64,000 nucleotides of DNA from Agaricus subrufescens. Taxonomy: Eukaryota; Basidiomycota; Agaricomycetes; Agaricales; Agaricaceae. A program made the translations under genes and the position numbers. The notes beneath the pieces are model-generated. The model saw nothing but the letters and a program-made list of their open reading frames with translations. It was not told the origin of the DNA and searched no databases. The stretch covers positions 1,674,001-1,738,000 of the forward strand of contig CM057064.1 in assembly GCA_029945375.1 (NCBI GenBank), given 5' to 3'. This document shows positions 33,608 through 47,471 of the stretch, one piece after another (position 1 is the first letter of the stretch; every line of letters begins with the position of its first letter).

Positions 33608-35968
33608 TCTTCAACTTCAACCTCCGACATCGTCATTCTCGCCCTGGGCGTCACATTAGCCGCCGCGTACCTTTTTAGGGACCAGATATTCTCCTCGAAA
33701 CCAAAGGCGGCGCCCCTCGCTGGCGGTGCGCACAACAAGATCGCAAATGGCGGCGGAAATCCAAGAGACTTTATTGCGAAGATGAAAGAGGGGGTGCGTC
33801 TACATGATCCTTAATTTTTTTTGTACCCTGTTTCTGACCCGAGTGCTTCCCCGCTAGAAAAAGCGCCTGGTAATATTCTATGGCTCGCAGACAGGCACTG
33901 CGGAAGAATACGCTATCCGTCTTGCCAAGGAGGCCAAGTCAAAGTTTGGCCTGGCCTCTCTCGTCTGTGACCCTGAAGAATACGATTTCGAGAACCTCGA
34001 CCAGCTTCCCGAAGACTGCGTGGCATTCTTTGTCATGGCCACCTATGGCGAGGGTGAACCGACAGACAATGCTGTGCAACTTATGCAGAACCTCGAGGAT
34101 GATTCTTTCGAGTTTACCAATGGGTCCCACCGTCTCGACGGTCTCAAATACGTTATCTTCAGTCTTGGTAACAGGACGTACGAGCACTACAATTTTATTG
34201 GTCGCAATGTAGATGCCATCCTCACAAAGATGGGCGGCAAACGCATAGGCGAGCGTGGTGAAGGTGATGACGATAAGAGCATGGAAGAAGATTATCTAGA
34301 ATGGAAGGACGGTATGTGGGAAGCATTCGCTGCAGCCTTGGGAGTGGAGGAAGGCCAGGGCGCTGATTCTGCCGACTTCGCCGTATCCGAGCTCGATTCC
34401 CACCCACCGGAGAAGGTCTATCTCGGTACGCTCATTCATCATGCCGTATACGTGTTCTTTCGACTAAGGAACATATAGGTGAATATTCAGCTAGAGCTTT
34501 GACCAAGACTAAGGGTATTCATGACTCCAAAAACCCTTACCCTGCCCCTATTTCCGAAACACGCGAACTCTTCCAATCCGTCCACGATCGTAGTTGTGTT
34601 CACGCGGAACTCAGCATTGAAGGGTCTGGTATTACGTACCAGCACGGTGATCATCTCGGTGTTTGGCCTACGAATGCTGAACTTGAGGTAGACCGTCTTC
34701 TTTGCGCCCTTGGCTTGTACAACAAGCGCGATACGGTCATCGGTATTGAATCCCTTGATCCCGCTCTCGCAAAGGTTCCCTTCCCCGTCCCCACGACTTA
34801 CGGTACCGTTCTCCGCCACTACATTGATATCAGCGCTGTTGCTGGTCGGCAGATTCTCGGCCCTCTATCCAAATATGCCCCTAATGCTGAAGCTGAGGCT
34901 CTCCTGAAATCCCTCAATACCAACAAGGACCAGTACCTCAAAGTCGTTAGTGATGGCTGTCTGAAACTCGGCGAAGTTCTTCAATTAGCCGCCGGCAATG
35001 ATACTTCCGTTGTCCCGACCCCTGAGAATACCATGGCTTGGAACATTCCTTTCGATCTCATCGTCTCCGCCATTCCCCGTCTTCAACCACGTTTCTACTC
35101 CATTTCTTCGAGTCCTAAGCTTCACCCTAATTCGGTTCATGTCACCTGTGTCGTTCTCAAGTATCAGAACGTTCCTAGTAGCACCGTCAGGCAGAAATGG
35201 GTCTATGGTGTCAGTTCAAACTTCCTGCTCAACCTCAGGGTTGCCACCAACAACGAGACGGTTCCTTTGATAAACGACAATGGTGTTCAGCGTGGTAGCT
35301 TACCCAAGTATCATATCGAAGGCCCCCGTGGTGCGTACAAGGTCGAAAATGTCTACAAGGCTCCGGTACACGTCAGGCGGTCTACTTTCCGTCTACCCAC
35401 GAACCCGAAGAGTCCCGTTATCATGGTCGGTCCTGGAACTGTGAGTCTACGTGATTTCTTTTTGTTGTTGTATTTCTTACAAGGTTCATAGGGTGTTGCT
35501 CCTTTCCGTGGTTTCATACAAGAACGTGTCGCCCTTGCTCGCCGTTCCATTGAGAAGAACGGACCTGATGCTCTCCAAGACTGGGGCAGAATCTCTCTGT
35601 TCTATGGTTGCCGTCGTGAAGATGAGGACTTCTTGTACAAAGACGAATGGCCGCTCTACAAGGAGGAGTTGAAGGGTAAATTCGAGATGCATTGTGCATT
35701 CTCTCGTCAAAACTACAAGCCTGACGGAAGCAAAATCTATGTACAAGATCTCATCTTGGAACAGCGCGAGCACATCGCTGATGCTATCCTTAACGGAAAG
35801 GGATACGTGTATATTTGTGGTGAAGCGAAGAACATGTCGAAGCAGGTCGAAGATGTCCTTGCTACAATCTTGGGTGAGGCCAAGGGTGGATCAAACGCCG
35901 TCGAGGGTGTGGCAGAAGTTAAGCTCCTTAAAGAGCGCTCGAGACTCATGGTCGATGTCTGGAGTTAG
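33608..35968 (+). CDS. NCP1: NADPH-cytochrome P450 reductase
   Basis: About 730 aa in four exons: 33608-33793, 33858-34425, 34479-35440 and 35492-35968; phases fit. It passes electrons from NADPH through FAD and FMN to microsomal P450s, squalene epoxidase and others, on the ER surface. Seen in order: an N-terminal anchor helix (about residues 7-24), the FMN loop YGSQTGTAEEYA, ATYGEGEPTDNA, FSLGNRTYEHYN, the connecting domain, the FAD motif PRFYSISSSP, the hinge GTGVAPFRGF split by the last intron, and the NADPH-side CRREDEDFLY, VYICGEAKNM and the C-terminal VDVWS, whose aromatic residue stacks on FAD. The chosen start gives the normal length. An in-frame ATG at 33545 adds 21 residues, and its choice would change the lumenal end. 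Confidence 0.97.
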
Positions 35969-36313
35969 ATGCTTCAGTTGGGTATTTGGTTTGTAACGAC
36001 TTTTTTATCCTCGTGTTACCCCTCTTTTACGTAGACTTAACGACTTAATTGGCAACTTTAGTAGGAGGGTTGGTTGTCTGGAATGACAGTCTCGTACTTA
36101 TATTACCGCAATATCCTTCTCTCTTTCTCTCTCATCTCTTCCATAGCGTATCTGCACAATACATGGTATTGGTTACATATATTGTAGTAGTAAGCGTTAT
36201 CCATTTTTTTGGGTGTACATTGTGAACAAGTTGCGAGCTTTACGAAAAGACTCAAAAGAGACTAGTCGGAACAATCCGAATAGCTTACTTACCCGAGAAT
36301 CCTCTTTCCACTC
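35969..36313. other. Intergenic, 345 bases
   Basis: This is the 3' region of the P450 reductase gene and the promoter of the SHE9 gene. A CT-rich stretch (36115-36141) lies about 170 bases before the next ATG, a common feature of fungal promoters. Confidence 0.45.
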
Positions 36314-37674
36314 ATGCTCATGTCCGTGAGGGCAATCCTCCATTCTAGACGCGTTGTCACTCGTTCAATTTCTGCGTCATGGATCAAGAGATATAACTCT
36401 ACTCAGTCTAGTCGCGAGCGCGATGCGTTTGACAAGGAAAAGGAACCTTCACTGAGGGCTATACCTCTTCCTACACCCTCTTCTGGTTCTCATACTTCCT
36501 CTATTCCGGAACATACCCAGCCTCAAACCCATAATCATACCACAACGAATACAGATTCCCCTCTCCCTTCGTCTCAGTCATTTACAACACACGAGTCAGC
36601 TACAACTTCTTTTGATTCTCCCAAAAACCAGACCGAATCGAAAACGAATCTTTCCTCGTATGACTTGGAAGTTGTGAAATCTCGTATTCGGGATTGGACG
36701 GAACAAGCTGCGGTTGGACTTCGTGACCGTGCGGATGGGTTTACGAATCATACCAAGACTAGGTTTTCTCAACTTGGTGCGGAATTGAGCAAAGCGACGG
36801 GGTATGAGGAGATTGAAGTTTTGAAAAAAGAAGTCGTTGAGCAAGGTTTGTTTCCTTCTTCCTGCTTTATCTGTGTCTAGTACGACATACACTCACTCGT
36901 GTATTTTTAGAGGAAAGAATCCAAACGACACGAGAAGCTGCGAAACAAGCTAAACTCGCATATGAACAAGCTGTCATTCGCCGTGCAGAATCTCAACGCG
37001 AAGTCAATGAACTTTTACAGCGCAAATCGTATTGGAACGATGCTGATTTGGCTAGATTCACGAATATAGTTCGTCAAGATCATTCACATGAACAGGAAGA
37101 GGGTAGAGCGAAAGCTGCTGTTGATGACGCTGAATCTGCAGTTGAACGGGAGTTTACACAGCTCTTGAGGAGCATTCTAGCTCGATATCATGAAGAACAA
37201 GTGTGGTCGGATAAAATTCGTAGTATGTCGACTTATGGGTCGCTTGCGGCACTTGGGTTGAATCTTTTGGTGTTCATTCTGGCTATTCTTATCGTGGAAC
37301 CGTGGAAGAGAAGACGATTGGCTCAGACATTCGAAGCTAAGATTGAAGAGATGAGCGTGGAGAATGCGACAAGGTTGGAGGAGAGTTTGAAGGAAATTGG
37401 AGGCAAGTTCGTTGAACAGGAACATTTGTTGTCGGGCATTTTAGACGAAATTGTGGCATCGAAGGGAGTGCAGGCTCAAGCTGTTCAATTGCAGGGGGAG
37501 GGGATGAAAATGCAGCCCAGCCAGGATGTTGGAACTCCTGCACCTGTAGGGGAGCCGACAGTTGTATCGATTCCGGGTCTTCCGATAGTACTGCCTCAGC
37601 GGATGTTTGAACTAGCGGCTGTTGGTGTTGGAGCTTTCGTATTGGGCAGTATTTGCATCATATTGACGGAGTAG
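36314..37674 (+). CDS. SHE9: SHE9/MDM33 mitochondrial inner-membrane shape protein
   Basis: About 431 aa in two exons, 36314-36845 and 36911-37674. Yeast She9/Mdm33 is a matrix-facing inner-membrane protein whose overproduction fragments mitochondria. The N-terminus (MLMSVRAILHSRRVVTRSIS) is Arg/Ser-rich without acids, as expected of a mitochondrial targeting sequence. A disordered Ser/Thr/Pro linker follows, then long coiled-coil helices (about residues 115-270) with the conserved LLQRKSYWNDADLARFT block. A membrane helix (SLAALGLNLLVFILAILIVEP) comes next, ending in EPWKRRRLAQTFE. A second hydrophobic segment closes the protein (FELAAVGVGAFVLGSICIIL), matching the two-span topology of the family. 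A start two codons later (36320) is equally possible. Confidence 0.93.
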
Positions 37675-37756
37675 GTGATGTTTTTTTTACGTATGATACA
37701 TATTTACTTTGCCGCTGTTTTCGCGAGAATATTTAACACGTAGAAAATAAGTATGT

Positions 37757-38850
37757 TTAGCAATTGATACTTCGGTATACTCTGCAATGAACTCTAGATG
37801 CACGTATGAGATTTAGATAGTTTAATAGAATCCGACTCACCTCTCGAAAAGGATCTCACCATCATGGTTTGACATTAGCGTTGGGCTCCATTTCTCAACA
37901 TTCCATTTCTCCCAACCCCATCCTTCTTTAATCTTGAACATACTCAGTTAGTCGACTTGAAGACGCCAATTGTGAATGTAAATACCTCAGGCTTTTTGTG
38001 TGGCGCCAGGACGACTAGCCAGCGCGCCTTGTAGCTCAAAGTACATAATAAAGCGAAAAGTGCCGATGCATTCTCGACTAGATGTAGAGCAAAAGAACAT
38101 ACCACCATCTCGATAGTGGTGTAAGGTGGTTCTAGGGATATGATTGGATCTTCATTCCGGCTTTCTGGGTCTTCCTCGGGTTCATGCTGATTGTTTTGAG
38201 GTAGGGGTGGAATTTGAACTTGGACTTTGGAAAGGTCCGAAACGAAAGAAGGGAGTTCGCCTTGGGCTATATCATGGAAGGAAAGTGTGGCGCAGAGAAG
38301 AGATGTTCGATCTTGGTACGCTAGAGCAGTGAACTAGTGGGCGAACTTTTTAATTGAAAGACAAAAGGTAGGAAATGAAAAGTACTAACAGGATCAGCAG
38401 CTGTGATGAGAGGAGAGGGGTGTTCTGGGTCTAGAGGGACGATGTGGGTTTGATTTTTGCGAGGAAATGAAGTGTCCGATTTGTGCGTCTGTTTACACAA
38501 GGAAAACCATTCATGGAACGCGATTGTTACTTCCCCACTTCGGAAAATATTACACAACCGACTGAAATGGTGAAAAGAGAGCGTCATACCTACCTGGTAT
38601 TTAAATTTGAACTCTGGCGACTGGCGCAGATTATGCGGTAATTACATACCACAGGCCATGTCGAACAAGAAAACATTAGACGGGTCTCTCGTTGTACTCG
38701 ATGCTGATTCATTCAGCCACCACCTTGCAGAAAGGTTCATTCCAAAGTAGATTTATCTCCGCGGGAAAGAAGCTCACTTGCTTAACCATGCAAAAATACA
38801 TAGACGGATGCCTGGATAATGTGGATTGCGGTATGTTGATCCAACCTTTT
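37757..38850 (-). CDS. SAM-dependent methyltransferase with an uncertain 5' end
   Basis: Secure exons are 38541-38390 (see below), 38333-37986, 37932-37841 and 37793-37757. They read the SAM-loop GSGEVT, ITAADPFTALAYQDRT, EMVVCSFALHLVENASALFA, ARWLVVLAPHKKPEIKEGWG and the C-terminus FERVHCRVYRSINC. An upstream exon (38723-38650) supplies WWLN and NVFLFDMACG. Together these give motif I DMACGSGEVT of a class I methyltransferase. I recall similar conserved fungal proteins, but the substrate is not known to me. The join across motif I keeps frame only if exon 38541-38390 starts after CC instead of AG; canonical acceptors nearby shift the frame. The first exon(s) upstream of 38,780 are not resolved, so the left-hand start given here is approximate. 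Confidence 0.65.
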
Positions 38851-39089
38851 TATAATACTAGAGAGTCTACGATAAGCACCGGAGGGTCAGCAGAAGAGTA
38901 ACGCCAACCTGCTCTACCCCATGTTCACCGTAATTATCTCGCATTGAGAGCGAAATGTTTCCAGTGACAGTTGCTCTGCTGCCTCGAGACATGGTTGTAA
39001 TCGAAGGTGACAAAGAATGTGAGAAGCGGCACGTGCCGGATCATGACTTCGGAGTCGTTAACAAGATTCCTAATTCTCCGTTTTCTGCC

Positions 39090-41062
<1,973 letters not shown>

Positions 41063-41199
41063 TTTCGTATCTTTGTTTAATCCACTTCGATAATAGATCT
41101 CCTTCACGACTCTTGATACATACGGCGAGGCAAATAATCACACACTTTTGATGCTTACGTTGGCACTATTAAGAACGGTAGCCTTTTACACCATCAGTA

Positions 41200-41910
41200 A
41201 TGACATCCTTCATCATTCAATCTCATGTGAACCGAGAGCCTGCACCTTCGTGGGCGCGAGAGGACAATTGCGTGTTTTGTAGGATCGTGCAGGGTGTTTC
41301 GCCTGCAACGAAGCTATATGAGGATGACGATGTTATTGCCATCTTTGGTAAGCTTTCTACTGCGTTGTTTTATGTTGGGTAGTGAATGGGTGTGGTTACA
41401 TAGATATTCTGCCGTTGAGGCCTGGTCATACGCTCGTGATAGTGAAAACCCATATCTCGAGGTTATCAGATTTACCACCTCCGTTAGCCGCTGCTATGGG
41501 AAAAGCTGTATCGAAAGTGGCGCGAGCGTTGACTGAAGGTAAGTCATATAAATTTTAATGATTCAGAGGGGGGCGTTTGCTAACTGATGATGTAGCGACA
41601 GGAAACACTGGATTGAATGTGGTGTGTAATCAAGAGTATGCACAAGCAGTACCGCATGTCAGTAGATATAATATAGCTGCTGAGTTAAGTATGGTTGACT
41701 GAAAGGTTCTCGTTCTTTCTGATATACCAGGTTCACTATCATATCATACCCGCACCTACATTTCACTCTGCACCTGAGGGGGGTTCGCGGAAATCAATAG
41801 CGTCGACACCGACTGAGAAGGAGATGCATCGGATGGAATTTGAATCGCGGGAGGAGTTGGATTCGGATGAGGCAGAGGCTTTGGCGGATAAAGTGCGAGC
41901 TCGATTATAA
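41200..41910 (+). CDS. HIT-family nucleotide hydrolase/transferase
   Basis: About 174 aa in four exons: 41200-41347, 41404-41538, 41596-41657 and 41731-41910. HIT proteins hydrolyse nucleoside phosphoramidates or related nucleotides through a histidine triad. Signatures are NCVFCRIVQG near the N-terminus (a CxxC-like zinc half-site), YEDDDVIAIF, DILPLRPGHTLVI, and the triad PHVHYHIIP, which is split by the last intron. The C-terminal 45 residues are charged and unlike the core. Among fungal HIT proteins it is closest in style to HNT1-like members with an extra tail; the substrate cannot be stated. Confidence 0.9.
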
Positions 41911-41999
41911 TGCGTCGGTAATTTTGTAGAGAAATCGTGTAACGCGTCGCGTGACAAGCGTACTAAATATGTTGTCACGGTCCCTTGAACGCGTGAACC

Positions 42000-42685
42000 A
42001 TGGCAGCTCAGTCTGAAGAAATGGAAGTCGACCAAGTTATGGAGGAAGTAGATGAGAAGGTAATAGGTGAAGAGCGGAGGGAGGAGCCGCCAGAGGAGGA
42101 GGAAGCAGAAGGTGAGGAGGAAGAGGAAGTAGAAGACGAACATGAGGAAGAGGGCGGAGAGCAGCCAGGAGAGAAGAAACGCTCGAGAAATCCACCGAAA
42201 CCACTTACGCGAGAACCTGGAAAATCGGTGCTTCCGTTTGCGAGGGTGCAAAAGATTATCAAGGCGGATAGAGTACGTTTTAGTGTTGGAAGTGGTGCAC
42301 GATGAGGAGCTTATACTTTCATTGCAGGATATACCCATAGTGGCAAAGGACGCGGTGTTTTTGATATCGATTGCGACGGAAGCTTTTATTGAAGAGCTAG
42401 CGCAGGCAGGACAGAGGGTAGCCGATAAATACGGCAGGACGACGATACAACACGAAGACATTGGTAGGTGTTTGGTGTCAGTGACATTTTGTCCGTAGGC
42501 CTGACTAGAGACAGCTACTGTCGCGCGGAAAGCAGACGAGTTTATGTTTCTGGAAGGTAAGAGTCCATGTCAGCGACATCCTGGGCCGAGGATTGACCCC
42601 GTTGCCAGATATACTGCCATGGACAAAGGAGGAGAAGCGGAGTAAGGGGGTGGGTGCGAAAGGCGATAGAGATAGTAATGTGTAA
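42000..42685 (+). CDS. Histone-fold protein of the DPB3/POLE4/CHRAC1 type
   Basis: About 175 aa in four exons: 42000-42272, 42328-42463, 42515-42556 and 42609-42685. The first ~60 residues are extremely acidic (long E runs), followed by KKRSRNPPKP. The histone fold then reads LPFARVQKIIKADRDIPIVA, DAVFLISIATEAFIEELAQA and KYGRTTIQHEDI-ATVARK, ending DEFMFLEDILP. This is the CBFD/NF-YB family; the terminal FLEDILP block is shared by DNA polymerase epsilon subunits Dpb3/POLE4 and by chromatin-accessibility histone-fold proteins, whose partners are Dpb4/POLE3-type proteins. Which of the two it is cannot be settled here. The acidic leader is longer than in yeast Dpb3. Confidence 0.85.
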
Positions 42686-42736
42686 TGCCGGGCCGGGGGC
42701 CGAGATAGTGCACCCGCAGGTTGCTATTCACCAGCG

Positions 42737-45700
42737 ATGAAGATTGTCACGACTTTCCACCAACCCTCCTCCGTCCTCGCCTCTGTCAGATGCAGGCTCT
42801 CGTCCCGCGACATAGACCACCTCCTCGTCGCCAAGCTCAACCGCGTCGAGGTTTTTTCTCTTCAGTCGGTGGGAATAAGTCTCGAGTGCTCCCTCGAGGT
42901 CTATGGAAAAGTCGCCGCTGTCAAGGCCATCCCCATACCTGTAAACATCCGTCTAATGCATGCTGGTGCTCCCAATTACTCACGCTGTCCCCCCGCAGAA
43001 ATCTACGCGATCTAATCTAGTCGTCTTGCTCGCCCATCCTGATCCTGAGCTCATCTTCCTTTCGTATACTGAATCAGAGTCAGGGCCTGCAGAGCTCCAG
43101 CTCACAAAACAGCTATCTCTCTATGAGCGAACACCCCGTGCTGCAGAATTCTTCAACGATATTCTCGTGCATCCATCCGGGAAATTGGCCGTCGTGAGTT
43201 GCTATCTTGGCAAACTCAAAATTATCAACCTTAAGGCTGGAAGATATCAAAACGACTTTGACGCTATGTTAATCTTCCTATCAGCTTGTTGTTTATTGTG
43301 ACTAAATACTGTCTGTTCCAGATTGCCTGAGCTCAATGTATTCTCGCTTTCCTTTCTTCCTCTCCCGCCTGACGAATATGCGCTCGCCATCATCCATTTC
43401 GACCACCAACAACGTGTCCAACTATTAGCACGCGATATTGATTTAGAAGAACTCCAGCTATCGTCATCTCCATCCACAGAACTACACTCGACCATGATAT
43501 CCGGTAAACTGTTCCCATATCCTGCCGATAATCCTCCCATACTCGTTCCTGTTCATGGCTCTCGTGTCAAGATAGAAGAAGAGGCCATGGAGGATGCGCG
43601 GGAGGAATTTCTAGGGGGTGTCCTTGTTCTAGGAGGGAATAAGGTGCTCCTGTATGAGTTGGTTGATCAAGAAGGGCAAGAGAAGCAAATAGGCAAGAGG
43701 AGGAGGTTGGAAGACAAGAAGAAAAGCAAAAATTTGAAGGAAGCCGAAAAAGCTCGGGAGAAGGAGGCCGAGAGGGAGGGTCGAAAGAGGAAAGCAAAAG
43801 GTACTGTCGCGTGGCCCTGGAGTGAAATATCTGCGTAAGTCTTTGGCGCATAGATTTTCATATATCTGCTTACTAAAGATTATCATATCAGATGGTGCTG
43901 CATAGATGGTACTTCGAGGTTCATCCTGGGAGATGTTTACGGAAGGACGGCTCTCTTGTCACTAGAGAGTCTACCAGAGCTGGGTCTTCTACTCATTCCT
44001 CTGGGTCAAGTAAGCGTTATCTGTCCCTTTGGCGTGCCGAATGCTTATTTAGGCCACGCAGGTATCGCCCCCGACGACTCTTACGTACCTTGCCAACCAA
44101 ATTTTCTACGTAGGATCTCACTTGGGAGATTCCCAGCTGGTTCAACTAACATCAACACCAAATACTTCCACTGACGAGCCTACGTTACCCATTCCACCTG
44201 ATGTCCGCGTTATTCCTTCAAATTCTTTCGATGTTTCCGCTTTCAAAAAGGGGAAAGGTAGGGCAGTGAGCCCAGATCTCGAAACTATGGACGTGGACGG
44301 CTGTGAATCAGCATCGCTACAGGAATTAGGCAACATTGTTTTGACGAGGGGTTCATACCTGAATATTTTGGAGCAATTCAAGAATATCGCTCCGATATTA
44401 GATGCGTGCTTGGTTGATCCCGATAGTGGACAGGTAAGTACCTCGATATTCATCAAAGGAGACAACATTGATGGTTCGGCCAGCGGCAAATTGTGACATG
44501 CTCGGGGGGAAAGAATGCTGGATCTGTTAATGCTGTAAGAAATGGAGCTGACTTTGAGGAGATTGTGAACATTCCTGGAGTTCCGCATATATTGAAGATT
44601 TGGGCTGTCAAAAGTAGACTAGAAGACCCGTAAGTTTATGTCTGTCCGCCCTTGTGATATCTGGCACTCATTGATGTTTGTAGAGAGGATTCTTCCATGC
44701 TCCTATCGTTCTGTGATTCCAGTCGCCTTATAAGGATCAACGATACTGGAGAAAATATCAGTTTTTCACCTTTCGAAATTAGCGCTGCAAAGGGGCTCAT
44801 TACTGATGAGCCAACGATCGCTTTTGCCAATGTTGCGCAACGGGTCAAAGGGCAAGATGGGAAGGCTAGGTATATGAATTCGTCTTTGTTGGTTCAAGTC
44901 ACTCGGTCTTGTGCATGCTTACTCGAGTTGGACCAAGGCCTTCAAGCTCATGTTCGCATCGATGAGTGGAGTGCTAACAAGAATGTGGGAGACGATTTCC
45001 CTCCTGAGATAGTCGCTGCTAGCATCAACTCGAGCCAAGTTGCATTAGCCATTAGTGGAGGGAAGCTCGTCTTACTGAGTGTTGCTGAAGACAAAAAACT
45101 TCGTGTTAACGTGTAGGTTTATTTGAGTATCGTCAAAGTTTCGTACTGACTATCGTGCGTGATTTTACAGATCAACGTTAAACGACTGTGACCGACAGCC
45201 TGAGATCTCTGCTATATCGTGTTCGCCCCTCAATCCCACCCGCGCATTCTCACTAAACATCGTTGTCTCTTATTGGGAATCAAACACCATAGAGGTCTTT
45301 ACACCTTCTGACTCGGGTTTCAAGTCGATCTGTAAATCCTCTCCCCTACCTTCCCTTGTCTCGTCTTTGCGGTTTTACAACTTTGGGTCGGACCAAAGCT
45401 CAAAAGGGGCGGATTATCATCCATATCTACTTGCGGGATTGAGTGATGGATCTGTTGCAACATTCCAGTGGCAGGGTCAGGAATTGAAGGAGCGGAAGAT
45501 TGTGTCATTGGGACATGCACCTGTCAGCTTGGCTGTTTGTTCTATACTGGAAGGCGATATGAGGACTGTGATTGCAGCAGGGGATAGAGCTATTGTGTTT
45601 GCATTCGAGAGGGGAAGATTGGTATACTCGCCTATCTTACTCAAGGTGCGTTGCTGCCATACGTATCTGCCTGTCATAGGTTGCAAACTAAATATTTGGA

Positions 45701-47334
45701 TTTAGAATATTGCTGCTGCCAGTCCGGTGAATACATCTTCCCTACCGATGTCCTTGGCGGTTGCTACCGCAGAGGGTTTGCATATTGGAAGGATTAAAGA
45801 CCTGAATAAGCTGCACATACGCTCTGTGGGTCCAGTTCAACAATTTGTCTTGTCAAAATCATTGATTACTCCCCTTTTTAGATTCCATTTGGTTTGGACA
45901 ACCCGCGAAAGATCACTCATCATCCCTTACTAAAGGTGTTTGGTGTCTCTTTTGTATATACGGAACCGGCTGGAATTGGAGCTCCTGAAATCAGGAAAAG
46001 CTTCTATAGTATATTAGACGATACATCATTTGAGGGTACGTATTATCCATATTTTCATCCATTTTCTCTTCTAATCCATAAATTTGTAGTGCTCGCAAAG
46101 TTTGATTGTGACGCAGACGAAGAAATAGTTTCTGTCATACCTTTCTCTGCCGTCGTCGACGATGTTCTCACACCCTTCTTTATTGTCGGCACATTCATCT
46201 ACCACCCAGAAGAATACGAACCTGAAATGGGTCGTATTCTTCTCATCTCCGTTTCGAAGACCAACAACCCTCGCAATCCGAAGCAAAGTTACCAACTTTC
46301 TCTCGCGGCCTTCATCGAAGTTCGAGGGTGTGTTTATGCGCTCACGCCTACCGCAGATGATAAAAAAGTCCCCCGGATCGTTGCTGCTGTCAACTCATCT
46401 GTTATGTTATTCCGTTTGGATATTGATACAGAGGTATATCCTGCGGGTCTACATCTCAGAAAGGTGACAGAATGGAATCATAACTATCTTGTGACGGGTC
46501 TAGGTGCTATTGGGAACCATATATTTGTTGGTGATCAGATTAGTTCTGTGTCACTACTCAAATGCACAGAAGAAAAGCTTGAAACAGTCGCTAGGGACTA
46601 TGGTCCAAGATGGCCAGTTTCTGTGGAAGCTATTGATGAGAAAAACGTTATCGGAGCTAATGTACGTCTTCAATTCGAGCACACCCAGAGATCATTGTTA
46701 CTCACAAACTGAACAGGACGCGCTGAACATTTTCACATTTACCCTTTCTCGTAATCTCGGACGTGCTGTCCTTGATTGTACCGGCAACTACCACGTCGCG
46801 GATTTGGTCACAAAGTTTATCAGGGGTATGTGGCATCTTGCATCTCCTCTCCTGTGCGCCTTCTGACCAGTAGTAAAGGGTCTCTGGTAACAGTGGAACA
46901 ATCCGAAAAGGCGGACCTCGAACCTGAAGAACTTTTCTTCACATCTTCTGGACGTATTGGGGTTATTGTTAATGTCAGGAATGAGGACGTCTCACTTCAT
47001 CTTTCGGGCTTGCAACGAAATATGTCTGCTATCGTTCCTAGTGTTGGTGGAACAAGCCATGCTCGGTATGTATATCTCTATGTTCAGTATACAAAGCTTT
47101 GGTCTTATGACTTTCACAAGATTCCGAGCACCCAAGAGTACACGAGGACGCACTGACGCAGATCAAGCATCCTTTGGTTTCCTCGATGGCGATTTCATTG
47201 AGCAGTTGCTCTCCCATCTACATTCCCAAGATACGTTGACTCGGATATGGAATGGGTCAAGTGAGCCAGAGAAGCTATCAGTGTCAGTAGCCGAAACACG
47301 ACGGTTGCTAGAAGACCTACAAAGTTACCATTGA
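42737..47334 (+). CDS. DDB1: DDB1-type CUL4 ubiquitin-ligase adaptor
   Basis: About 1293 aa in fourteen exons: 42737-42940, 42999-43267, 43322-43834, 43892-44009, 44062-44433, 44484-44629, 44684-45112, 45171-45645, 45706-45825, 45882-46035, 46090-46661, 46717-46825, 46879-47065 and 47121-47334; phases fit. DDB1 is the three-propeller protein that joins substrate receptors to Cullin-4 in DNA repair and replication control. Family blocks are GSHLGDSQLVQL, LDACLVDPDSGQ, QIVTCSGGKNAGSV, KLHIRS-IPFGLDNPRKI, NHIFVGDQISSVSLL, DYGPRWPVSVEAIDE and the C-terminus FGFLDGDFIEQLL. It is about 150 residues longer than animal DDB1. Part of this excess is a Lys/Arg/Glu-rich insert at 43,669-43,800. RSE1 and CPSF1 share the fold but not the C-terminal pattern. 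Confidence 0.93.
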
Positions 47335-47471
47335 AACTCAAGACGAAGAAACATCTACCAGTTATCCAATGTGTATATAATAGTAACTATGCAAAGAATT
47401 GCAGAGCAATACATGTAAAAACACAACACAGCAGGAGAGCAGCCAATGTCGTAAGATCATGCAATATCTAA

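Noticed and set aside
38658..38900. Possible plus-strand small gene starting MSNKKTLDG
   Set aside because: The opposite strand reads a methyltransferase motif I here, and the plus frame has no conserved continuation.
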